DNA from: Colletotrichum lupini
Lineage: Eukaryota > Ascomycota > Sordariomycetes > Glomerellales > Glomerellaceae
Length of the DNA stretch: 64,000 nucleotides
Assembly (NCBI RefSeq): GCF_023278565.1
Contig: NC_064676.1
Location: forward strand, 6,634,001-6,698,000
Direction: 5' to 3'
Shown in pieces: positions 24,588-35,754 of the stretch. Position 1 is the first letter of the stretch, and each line of letters begins with the position of its first letter. The notes below the pieces were generated by a model. The model was not told where the DNA came from. It did not search any database and was given only the letters and a program-made list of their open reading frames with translations. A program made the position numbers and the translations under genes.

Positions 24588-26457
24588 AGTCGACCTACCC
24601 CCTTTTGGCCACCCCCCCCTTTTGGCCACCCCATTAAAACATAGTATTAAAATATCGCTACTAACTATACTTAATTAATTAACTATCTTCTACTATTATA
24701 ATAATATAGTTATTATTCTCCCTAGGTAATTCGACCCCTATAAGTTAACTAGGACTAACTAAACGGTCGCTAAAGTCTTCCTAAGCTCTCTATATATCCT
24801 AAATATTCGTAAACTTAGTATTTAGGTTTATTAGTATACTCTTCTTTTTCCATAGCCTTAATTAGTTAATTTTAGCTTTTAGAACTCGAATATAATACTA
24901 AGATATTATTAGATAGTAAGCTTACTTACTAAATACCTTTTTTATTTTTTTAAATAGTAGTCGTTAAGTATTATAGTTTAGACTAAGCTCTATAAATAAC
25001 TTTAACTAATTATAGAGCTCGTTAGCCTTTTTAAGTATTAACTAGTTAATAATAAACGCCGCTAATACTTAGTTAATAGCTTTTTTAATATTATTAGTTA
25101 CTTACTTAGTATTTATAGTCTTTTTAGTTAGTATAACTAGGTTAGGTAGGACTATTAAATTAGTAAGTAGTCTAGCTATATTAGGGGGATATAATCTAAT
25201 TACTTTCTACTTACTTCGTATATTTAACGACGTTAGACTAGCTAAACGAGCTTTTTAGTAATAGCTTAAAAAGTACTACTTTCTAATAATAGTAAAATTA
25301 TTTACTATATCCTCCTTATTAAGCTCCTTCTTATATTTAAACTTAATAAGTCTAAAAATAGCTATATTTAACGGCTAAAAGATATAGGAAGTATATAATA
25401 ATAAAAATAGTAAGTAAACGTTATTTTCATAATATTCCTATATAAATTTTATTATTATATAACTCCTATAGCTATTTAGAACTAATAATCGAGGCTTATT
25501 AAGTATACTAAGCCCCCTAAGGGGGGGGGTCTTAATTTATAATAAAAACACTATTTTTAACTACTTAAGAGCAGTCTTATTAATTATCTAATTATTATTT
25601 ATTACTATAAACTCCTAATTAGTATAAGGGTTAAGTTTAAATAAAAACTATTACTATTATACCGACTTTCCCTCATATATAACTAGTAGTTTAATAGCTT
25701 AACTATTAATAAAAATATACTTAATTATAAATACCTAAGTACGTAAACTAAGCTCTTTTTTTTATATTACTATAGTCTCTACTTTACCTAAAACTAAGCT
25801 ATTAAATCCCTTACCCTCTAAAATACTAATCTTATCTATATTATACTTATTAGCTTATTTAATATCGCTAATCTTTAGTATATTAAGTAATCTAAACTAT
25901 AACTTAATTATATTAGTAATAGCCTTATTTAAACGCCTTAAATTAATAATACGACTTTTTTAAATTTTAATTAATAAGTTCCTCTTTAAAAAAGCGTTTA
26001 TTTATCTTTTTTTAAAAGGATTTATATCCCCTTAGGATCTTAGAACTTACTTAGCGAATTTTATAAACTATTTATAAGTTAATATAATACTTAAATTATA
26101 CTAAATACGAACTTACTAAGCTAGCTAATCTTCTTATTATAAAAGAAGCCTCTAGAAGTTTATAAATACTATTACCCTCGTTTAATAGCCTTTTTTATAG
26201 TTATAAAGAGTTAACTTTAGAACTCCGAACTTAATCGAGGCCTAATTAACTAAAAGACCTCTTTTAATAGCCTTAAGAGCCTAAATAACTTTATTTTTAG
26301 TATACGAGACTATTATATATCGATAAATAAGTATATAAAAAAGAATTATATTTAGACGATTTTTATAATTGTTATGGTAGTTTGAAAATCGTAGGTAGGG
26401 TTTTAATGCGGTAGCTAGGATGGAGAAATGGGGTGGCCAAAAGGGGGTGGGTCGACT
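24588..26457 (-). mobile_element. Fot1/pogo-type (Tc1-mariner superfamily) DNA transposon A, RIPped
   Basis: The element is 1870 bp with 28-bp terminal inverted repeats, AGTCGACC...GGCCACCCC, that differ at a single C/T in a CpA context. It is flanked by a TA duplication (24586-24587, 26458-26459). Length, TA target and TIR form match the Fot1/pogo group. The interior is RIPped. The left TIR motif CCCCTTTTGGCCACCCC is tandemly doubled. Transposase sense is minus. A related element, with clearly different TIRs, lies at 47728-49627. Confidence 0.85.
25540..25740 (-). pseudogene. Fot1-type transposase remnant
   Basis: On the minus strand, FIVINNN*IINKTALK*LKIVF can be read, preceded by IYEGKSV. 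Restoring typical RIP stops gives the W..NGWT.N..A..WL..F pattern that follows the first aspartate of the DDE domain in Fot1/pogo transposases. Stops interrupt every frame, so no product is possible. The assignment rests on this short block plus the element's ends. Confidence 0.55.
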
Positions 26458-26787
26458 TATCACATCTTGGCAACGGCATTGCGACCTCAATCCAGGCACG
26501 CAGTGCCTTGTGATGCACTGTAACCTCGTAAATGTAGTCTGAACAGGGGACTTTCGTGATTATTGCGCAAAATGCGTCCGAAAACGAGCATTATCTTCCT
26601 CTGAGCTTCAGATCAACAATGGACTGAAATAACCACCACTCCGCGTATTTACGAGGAGTAGAGAAACCAGAGATGTCTGCACTCATATCAAGGTGAGGAA
26701 AGCACGGGCTTGAAGGGTGTGACGCAGATGAGAGCACCGAGCTTTTGTCCTTTCCTGAACGCCTGCTCGCCCGGCGTCTGGACCACA

Positions 26788-28175
26788 ATGCGGCTGTTTG
26801 CGTTCGCCCTTGCACTGCCGCTTGTCGAAGCAGGGAGTGACTCCGCGTTGAAAAGTCGCGAGACTGTCGATTTCGGAGACAACAATCGGCCCATCTCGAA
26901 GAGTTTCATCGTGGAATTCGCGCCAGTGAGCATGCGTTCTGTGTTTCCCCAATGAGTTTGCTGTTGACCAGCGTTACCAGGGCTCAACTCAACGCCGAGA
27001 CGGTCTCGCGTCGACCGATGGTGTCAAAGTCGTCAAGACCTTTGACAACAAGGTCTTTACTGGTGCAAGTGTCGAGACGGAGAGCCACACTCTCGACTCT
27101 TTGTTGAGCCTTCCTGACGTCGTGAATGTTTGGCCAAACGTGGCAGTCAAGCTCGACCCTGTGGAAAGCAAGCGTTTGATCCAGGGCGAGGATGTAGCGT
27201 ACACGACGCACAATGCTACTGGTGTCTCCAAGTTACAAGCACAGGGTATCTTTGGAAAGGGGGCCAAGGTTGGCGTTGTTGATACTGGCATATGGTACAA
27301 ACACCCCGACGTAAGTCTTACTGAAGGAGAGCACCCTGTCCGCATCCCATGCTTATGACTCCTCATCCTTTCAGCTCGGCAATGGCTTTGGATCTGGATT
27401 CAAAGTCGAAGGAGGCTATGATTTCGCCGGTGATGGATGTAAGTGGCATGGGGATTTCTGTTTGTTTTCTTGTCGCTAACCGCGGCGCTATCAAGTATGG
27501 CCGTATGAGGGCGAAAAGCAACCTGATGAGGACCCCCTCGATCAACAGGGTCACGGCTCCCATGTTGCAGGAATCGTCGCAGCTAAAGGTGCTGGGTAAG
27601 TCAGGTGCCCATCTCGATTGCTGTCACTATCTGACGAGCTTGCCACAAGATGGTCCGGAGTTGCCCCCGAGGCAACGCTTTACGCCTACAAGATCTTTTC
27701 GCAATACGTGAGTCGCATTAGCACTGTGACAACTTGATGAAGATGCAGCCCACAAGGCTAATGCTTGAAAATCACGCCTAGGGTTTCACAGACACTGCGA
27801 CGATTCTTGAAGCGTTTTTCCGCGCCTATGACGATGGAGTAAGCGCTGACCCTGTCAGAACTACAGTACCTGTTACAGTGTCGCTAACCTTTGGACCAGG
27901 TGGATATCATAACAGCCAGCGTCGGCTCCAATATCGGGTGGGCCACAGAGGCCTGGTCGGTCATTGCATCTCGATTCGTAGACGAAGGCATCGTCACCGT
28001 TGTCGCGTCCGGCAACGTTGGCACAGTCGGACCGTTCCTGAGCAGCACCGGCGCGACTGGTAAAAATGTGCTTGCTGTAGCCTCAGTTGACTCTCAGACG
28101 TTCCCTGCTTTTCCGTTCGACGCCACCTTCTCCGGAGTCAATGGGGGTAGCGAAGAGACGGCGAGATATGGATTC
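26788..28175 (+). CDS. Subtilisin-like serine protease (S8), 5' half, broken by a Copia insertion
   Basis: This is a secreted S8 protease. MRLFAFALALPLVEA is a signal peptide and SFIVEFAP starts the inhibitor propeptide. Exons are 26788-26925, 26972-27310, 27375-27438, 27496-27595, 27650-27707, 27782-27838 and 27900-28175. Introns are 46-74 bp with GT..AG ends. Catalytic Asp lies in VGVVDTGIW, His in GHGSHVAGI, and the oxyanion-hole Asn in ASGN. Exon 7 ends at GATTC, the target site of the Copia element; the frame resumes at 35760. The intact protein would be 915 aa, the size of large fungal PA-domain subtilases (minor extracellular protease Vpr-like). Read into the LTR, the frame soon ends without the catalytic Ser. 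Confidence 0.85.
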
Positions 28176-28352
28176 TGTCACGTAACAGGGATAGTAATCG
28201 CACCTCATAAAGTGCCCGTCACGTGCTGAATCACGTGTCTATCTCAGATATCGTATATATAGACCTTCTCCTTTTGTCTATTTCTACTTTAATAATTAAG
28301 CTACTTTTATTATACTCTATATGCCTATTACTACGTACTATAACTCGTAATA
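28176..28352 (+). repeat. 5' LTR of Copia copy 2
   Basis: This 177-bp LTR has an outer ~80 bp that keeps CA/TG and carries two CACGTG boxes (28220, 28232) and a TATATATA at about 28253-28261, a likely LTR promoter. Its inner end is RIPped: CGTGACA has become CGTAATA. Confidence 0.93.
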
Positions 28353-30339
28353 ATTATAAACCTAGCTCTTAGTTAAGACCCTATACTACGATAACGTACT
28401 TATTAATACGATTCTTACGATTTTTTTAAAATAACCGACTTACTTATATTTACTTTAGCCTAAGCTAAACTAACTAGCTATAATAATTAAATTAAATAGT
28501 TTAACGTACTTCGCGCTATAAATAAGGGCGTCGGGGTTTAGAAATACGTCGACCTAGACGCTCTAGATTCCGACGTATTCCTCGACCCCTCTATAGCGCT
28601 CACTTTACCTTTAGAATTCGGACGATTAGTTACGACCCGTAATAAAAAAGAACTACGAGCCTATTAAGCCCGTTATAAGGCGTTTAAGAATAACTAAAGA
28701 AATTAAGAAATCCTCCGCTAGTAGTTTCTAAATATAACTCTTAGTACGAACTTTTTAACTTCTTTAAGTACGAGTAACTTATAGAACTAAGCCGGGTTTC
28801 TTTTTATAAAACTAGCTATGCTACTTATTTTACGTAGATAAATCTATCTTTATATTATACTTATAAAAAGGATCTATATACTCGAGAGTATTTAGAAATA
28901 ATAAGAGCTCGATATTAAATACGAGTAACTTATAGCTTACGAACGTAATATTATTAATACGTATATTAAAGTCCTCGCTTAGTAGTTAGTAAAATTAGTT
29001 AACGCTATACTATACGAATACGTATTTTAAAAAGCTACTAAGAACGGCGCTAAGTTTAGTATATAGCGAATTATTAAATATTTAAAGTAGGAATTTACGC
29101 CCCCCGAACTAGTAGTAAAGAATGCGGTTCGAAAGGAATACTAATAAGCCCTTAATAAAGCGAGGACCGGAATTAACTCCTAACGCTAATATAAGGAGTA
29201 GTAGTCCGCTTACCTCCGAGCTAAAACGTACGATATTTTAAAAATTAATAAAGAGATCGCCGTACTCGACTTCTTAGTTATAATTAAGTCTAGACTTAAC
29301 CCTATATAGGGTTAACGTATATATAAGACCTTTAGCAAATTAATAGCCTTCGGAACGTATACGAGGACCCTCGAGGAGATTACGTATATATTTAGCTTAA
29401 TAACTTAGGACGTATATACTAAACGACCTTTAGGTTAAGGAGGGGCTTATTTTACTTTTATTAAACGCTCTAACTTAGTTAACGACGTAAATAATAAGGG
29501 TAACGTTATATACCCTTATAATTACGCACACCCGTAGCGCCCTACGGCGTACTAAAAATTAAAATAGGTACTTATAGGCCGAAACGCTAGTAAGTTACTA
29601 ATATAAATACTAAGGAGCTATATAAAAGAAGTCCTCGCCGCTATTAAATTAAGTAAGTAGAAATTACTCTATGGTAAGCTTAAAAAAGCTAGTTAGCTAA
29701 GGAACGATAGAACTCCTAAAAAACCTAGGTTTCTAAAAGGATCCTCTAACTAACCTATAGCGAGCTTATTAATAAACTAGGACGAGGGCTACGTAATCGC
29801 TATACTTATAAAGAGTTAGGACTTAGAAATAAACGCAATTTTTAATACCCTTATAAGTAGCGCTTACCCCCTTTTCTAGAGCACGGTAATAAATAGCTAT
29901 AAAGTAATATATCTAGTTAATAATAAGAGCCTACTTAAACCCGAGAGTTACGTACTATTAGGTAATAAAGACTATATTAAATTAGGAACTATTATACTAC
30001 TTATTACCGCACGTAGCACTCGTATTATAAAGGGCGTCCTAAATAGACCTAAAGAAAAGGGAACCTACGATCTAAAGCTCTAGAACGTTACTTATATTAA
30101 GGGATTTTATATTAATATAATCTTAGAAACTCTATTAAATAGAAGCGCACTCTAGTACTACGGTCTAGATTATACTTTATAATAGGGAACGCTTTATAAG
30201 AGCACTATTAAAAAGTAGCTTATCTAAAAAAATAATCTAGTCTTCTTCGAATATAAGCTCCTCTAATCCTATCCTTCTTTTATAAACCTTAAGCGTGTCC
30301 TATAGAGCCTAGCTAGTATTATATTACTAGTTAGCTATA

Positions 30340-33300
30340 AAAAATTCCGTCGCTTATATTAACGCACCCGTAAGAGGTCTAATAGCGCGCTCCTCTAGTA
30401 CTTTAAAATAGGTTATTTCGGACCTAATACTCTTTATTAATTACTATATAAGACTTAAAGTATACGTATTAAACCTCTATTATAAGTTAAGTATAAAATA
30501 TATATATTATCTAAAGCTAAAATAGTAGTTTTAAAAAGACTACTCTTAAAAAGAGCCTTATAGCTATAGTACTATATATACTAAGATCTCTTTTACTTTA
30601 AACTATCTCTTAATAAACAATAATATATACTCATAACTTTTAATAAATACAATAAGTAGCTTAGGGGGTTCTTTTTAAAAATAAAAATAAAAAAGGAAGT
30701 ACTTTTTATATTATAAAGCCTCGAAATAGCGATTTATTATTAAAAAGGGACTCTAATCTACTTCTTTAAAGATAATAATAAGACCGCTCTCCTAATTATA
30801 AACGTTAAATACGTATATAAAACGTAGTATAGCGAGCTAAAAATTAGAATAGAACTTCTACTTCTATATATAAAAAAACCTATAAGTAACACTAAAAGAG
30901 TAAGTTAACTCGTAATTATTAAAGCTCATAAGATATACCTTTTTATAAACCTCCTTACGAATTTATAGGATAAAATAGTACTAATAATAATCTTTATTTA
31001 TAATATTACCTTACGAGAGGCTAATAAAAGAGATTTGCTTATTATAATAGAAATTAACTAGTAAAAGCGGTATTAACGCTAGTAGTAAATAGGTTACTAA
31101 GTGCGGGATTCTAAACCGGTTACCCCGTATCTCGGTAGCTTTTATATATATAGCTACTAAGTATACCCTCTTTATAGGGATTATAAGAAGGGTATACGTT
31201 AAAAGGAGTTTAAAGTGCTTCCCCGCGGGTATATAAGATACTTAGTTAGATATATATTAAAAACGCATAACTTATATAAGGTCTAAGTACCTGCGCTCGA
31301 GTAGGTATTTATTATAAAGAATATTAAGTTTAACGAAGAAGTTTTTTATAATCCCGCATATAAGGAATAAGCTATCGTAAGCGAGTAAGTAAATCTAGTA
31401 ATCTAAGAGATATAAGAACTCTTTAATACTAACGATAAGTTAATTCGAGCACTCGGGGAAGTAGATCTAGACTTTAGAAATGCTAGTACTTAAGATAACT
31501 CTATAATTAAGGATAGTATTACTATTAGATTTTTAACTATTTAGGACACTAAGTAACTAATAGACGTACTTTAGGGTATAATAAATAAGGCTAAAGAGGC
31601 TAATATAGTCTTATTGTTATTATTAACCCTTAAGATAACCCCCTTATACGAGCTCGGGGGTAGGGGTAAGGAAGGGGATATAGTAACTAGGTTATAGATA
31701 GCTCTATATAGTCTATAGTCCTCTTTACGAGCGCTTATATATACTACGGAGGTTCTCGAGCCTTTAATTCTTAATAGCTCTTAGTAAAATACTAAAGCAC
31801 GTAGTAAACGAGGTACCGATCGCAAAAAAGCAATTCTTAATACTAAAGTTAACGTTAATAGGGAACCCTTATAATAAACCTCTACTATTATATAAGAATA
31901 GAGCTTATAAGAACTGCCTTATTAAGTACTAAATAAAGCTCCGTTAGGTCTTAGACGTTTAAACCGGGCCCGTAGACCTTTATAACGCTTCGATAATAGT
32001 ATTTTCGTAACGCTCTTATATTCGAATATAAGAGATAGCGATTACTATAACCGTCTCTAGGACTGCTTTTTCTCTACCTTTATACCTAATTAGCAAAAAG
32101 CTATAGAGGAAAGTAATATAGGATATATAATACTTTATTAAGTAGTAAAAGGAGCAGTTTATAAGACCTACCTAGAGCGCTCCGGAGGAGTTTAGAAACT
32201 ACGACTTACTAAAGTTAACTTCTAAAGCCTACTAAAGAAGTTTAGTAATATTAAATATCTCCTATCGTAACTATAGAAGTTACTTAGGGATACTATAGAC
32301 GTAGAAATAAAAAAGCTAAGGGATATTAATATATAAAAAGAGGTCGACCGTAATCCTAAATAAGGGATCCTATTTCTATTAAAGTAAGTATATACTTATA
32401 AGCACGACGTTAATAACGAGGTTAGCGAGGTAAAAGTACGTATATATATAAGGGGGGATATATAACTACTTAACCCCTTATAAAATACGTACGCTTCGAC
32501 GCTCGCTACAAAGGCCTTTAGGCTTATAATAGCAATAGCTACTTAATTTAACCTTAAGGTAAACTAGTATAATACTATTAACGCATTCCTTAACGCGCCT
32601 CTTAAGAGCGAGAAGCTAGTAATTATTAAACTCCTAAAGGGATATAAGGTTACTAATAAAGTAAGTAAACTCTAATGCGCTCTATATAGCCTCCGAGACT
32701 CGCTAATTCTCTAGTTCTAAACTTTTACTTCTATACTCCGTAGTATAAATATAATATATAGTTACGAAGAGATCTATATTTATTAAACCGTAAATAGAAA
32801 GGTAATGCTAGTATTCTACGTCGATAACTTTATTATTCTATATTATTAAAATAACCGAAAGGCGGCTTAGGGGATCGTTAACGGTATAAAAGAATACATT
32901 AACCTTAAAGAAAATGGACCGATTAATTACTTCTTTAGAGTGCGGATTTTATAAGACCGTACTACTTATAAGGTTTATTTTATTTACGACGTATATATCG
33001 AGCGAGTTACTAAGCGCTTTAACCTTATAAATTTACTATATCTAGCTACCCCTCTTCTTTAAGAAGAGTTTAAACTAAACGAGGGGTAAGTAATAAAAGA
33101 GGAAATAAAGAGCTACTAAGAGAAGGTTAGGAGTATGCTTTATATAGCTATTATAATTAGACTAGACGTCGCCTTTACTTACTTATAATTATTACGGTTC
33201 CTAACTAACCTAAGCGTAACCTATATTAAAGTAATTAACTACTATATCCGATATCTCTATATAATAAGATATTTTACGTTTTATTACGGTAGTATACCGA

Positions 33301-34100
33301 GTGCGTAATTATTACTTCTAACTAGAAATACTAGCTTCGTAAATAACGAGGTAATACGACGATTATCTTAGGGATATATAATATTCCTTTTTAATAGCCT
33401 AATTTAATAAAAATTAGCACGCTAAGTAACGGTTACGACGTTAACTACTAAAGCTAAGCTTTTTTATTTTAAGGAAACTGTAAAAGAGACTATAGCTCTA
33501 AAGCGCCTTTTTAAGGACATTGCCCTTAACCTAGGAGAAGTATAGTTAGTTAACTACGATAATTAGTAGACGATTCGACTCGTTATAGGGGAAAAAGAAA
33601 GAATAGTTACTCGACTTTACTATATCGATATATAGAATATATAGCTAAGATAAGAGCACGCTAGAGGTAGCTTCGAGGTTACTTATATATTAATAAAAGA
33701 TATACTAGTAAATAGACTTATTAAAAACCTTTTATAAGCTAAGTTCGAATATTTCCGCACACTTCTTAACCTTTACGATGCGCGAAAAGCTATTATAAAT
33801 AGCTAAAATAGTTAAAAATAATTAATTTAGGCTACGCTTAGAAAAACTTAATACCTAAAGGTAGATAATAGACGGAACCTAGAGTACGGCCTAGAGGCTT
33901 AAAATAAATAAAATAACCTTGCCCCGTAGGGTATACGTATATAGAAATAAGACCCGGGCTTATGCTTATTATTTAAACTCTTAGTTTATAAAGTACGCGA
34001 TCGCTAGGAGTATAGCGTTATTAAAAAAGAGGGTTAGTATGCGCACTAAGAAATGCGTTTTATATACCTTAAAGTTTATAAAACTAAGAGTAGCGGGGGT
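30340..34100 (+). pseudogene. Copia pol remnant (GAG-pre-integrase, integrase, RT, RNase H)
   Basis: Protein-like blocks can be read through stops. LALLxYFKIGYFGPNTL-type sequence near 30380-30430 recalls the GAG-pre-integrase WHxRxGH/GP..L region. Integrase-like sequence follows at 30600-30960. VNxYNTINAFLNAPL at 32560-32600 matches the Copia D-x-AFL-N block. VMLVFYVDNFIILY at 32805-32845 is the active-site strand with the second aspartate changed to Asn. Many in-frame TAG/TAA codons replace Trp/Gln. The same blocks exist in copy 1 at offset -20998. Confidence 0.8.
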
Positions 34101-34169
34101 AGCGGGGGGCGCGGGAGCTAGAATAATTATTAAATTAACGACCTAGAGTATAAAAGCGGGCGGCGTAAT

Positions 34170-35110
34170 AAAAAGTTAGTTATAAATAATTATAATAAGT
34201 ACGAGAGAGGACCGGGGGCGCGCGTCGAGGAAGTTCTCTATATAAAAGCTAATATAGTTCTTATATATCCTTTAGTTATTATATATCTAGCGGATAATAC
34301 TACGGAGCTTAGTAATATCTTATTAAAACTATAGTTAGAAATGCGCTTTTTAATAATAAAAAAGGATAATATATTTATAAAAGAGAGAGCGCTATTTATA
34401 ATAGCCTTGGTAAGGGCCTAGGCTATTAGCTATAAGACGATTAGTATATTAATATACCCTTTAGCTAAACGGCCGTTAAAATAGCGCGCATACCGGCTAT
34501 TACTTCTTATAAAATAACGACTATTATCTTTAATATTAGTATACTAAAGGGCTACTTTAAAATAGGGTAGGTACTAGATCTCCCGTTCCTCGGGAGCCTC
34601 TCTCTTAAGCTTCTTAAGGACTAAGTATACGTTAAATAGGCTTAAAATAGTAAAGAGAACTATACTTATTACGAGAGGTACCTTAGCCTCTCGGCGTTCT
34701 TTTTTACTTCTTACTACCTTTTTAAAAAGAGCTAGCCTTATGTTTTTTAAACCTTAGAATAATATTAAATATAAACTCTTAAAATAATAAATATATAATA
34801 TACCCTTCTTAGAGGGCTTATTATCTAAACTAGTCTTATCCTTATTTTTAAACTCTAAAGGGGGGATAGGTAAAAGCCTATTAAAGCTCTTATTATTATT
34901 ATTTACTTTATTATTACCTTTATTACGGCCGCTAAGGAGAGCCTCGAACTTAATAAAGTCCTCGGTATTTTAACTAATAGCCTTAATATCCTCTTAACTA
35001 AGGAGGGAGAGCTCAGTAGCCGGGCCTTAGTAAGTAAATAAGAGGTTACGAGGGGGGGTAACGACCTAGAGGGGCTCGTTAGTATTATTACTTATTTAAA
35101 CTCTTAGTAA
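34170..35110 (-). pseudogene. Long antisense reading frame in the 3' part of the Copia element, unknown product
   Basis: On the minus strand one frame of about 310 codons reads like a protein, broken only by stops of the kind RIP makes from Gln and Trp codons. Segments include GPATELSLLS, ITKGYIRTILAFI and VVRSKKERREAKVPLV. The frame ends before RNase H. The same frame exists in copy 1 (part of it, 13239-13421, is open for 60 codons). Composition is Lys/Asn-rich in the middle and hydrophobic toward the end. I do not recognise the family. A single CxxC-like spot could once have been a zinc knuckle, but the pattern is incomplete. Confidence 0.45.
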
Positions 35111-35577
35111 ACCGCATAATATATATATAAAAAGTATTATAAAAATTGCGCAAAACTTATTATTACTTCTAAATATATTAAATATTTATATTTAAAATAA
35201 AATTAGTAAACGATTTGACGGTATAAGCGCGCGCGTATAGTAAACGGAGGTACTTATAATAACTACGAGAAGTTAAAAAGAAAAAGAAAAATAATAACTA
35301 AGTAACGCTACGAGAATTTAGATATATATAAGGCGGCTAGGTAGCCTCGCCCTTAGTAATTTATATACTAAAAATAATAGAATACGCGCTATTTCGGGTT
35401 AGGATTCTATTTATTTTAAATAAAGGGATATATTTATAATAAACGCAGCTTAAAAAACGCGTATCCCTTATACTTAATTTTCCTTTATTTATATTTAACT
35501 AAATTAGGCCTTTATAAAGGTATTTAGAGATTCTATTTTGGGCATAATAGCTCCCTAGCGGTAGTAATTAGGGGGTA

Positions 35578-35754
35578 TATTACGTAATAAGGATAGTAAT
35601 CGCACCTTATAAAGTGCCCGTTACGTGCTAAATCACGTATCTATCTTAGATATCGTGTATATAGACCTTCTCCTTTTGTCTATTTCTACTTTAATAGTTA
35701 AGCCACTTTTACTACACTCCGTATGCCCATTGCTGCGTGCTATAACTCGTGACA
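35578..35754 (+). repeat. 3' LTR of Copia copy 2
   Basis: This 177-bp LTR starts with RIPped TATTACG and ends with intact CGTGACA, next to GATTC. The inner half is mutated and the last ~65 bp are not, the mirror image of the 5' LTR. Confidence 0.93.

Larger units (their letters stand above)
28176..35754 (+). mobile_element. Complete Ty1/Copia LTR retrotransposon (copy 2), RIPped, inside the subtilase gene
   Basis: The 7579-bp element has 177-bp LTRs beginning TGTCACG and ending CGTGACA. The 5-bp duplication GATTC (28171-28175, 35755-35759) sits in exon 7/8 of the subtilase. Domain order is Copia-type: gag-like region, GAG-pre-integrase (about 30350-30440), integrase, then reverse transcriptase (NAFLNAPL near 32580; YVDN instead of YVDD at 32817-32828) and RNase H. 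A purine-rich TTAGGGGGTA precedes the 3' LTR. An extra antisense frame lies between RNase H and the 3' LTR. The interior is full of RIP stops, but the outer ~75 bp at each end are unmutated. Confidence 0.93.
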
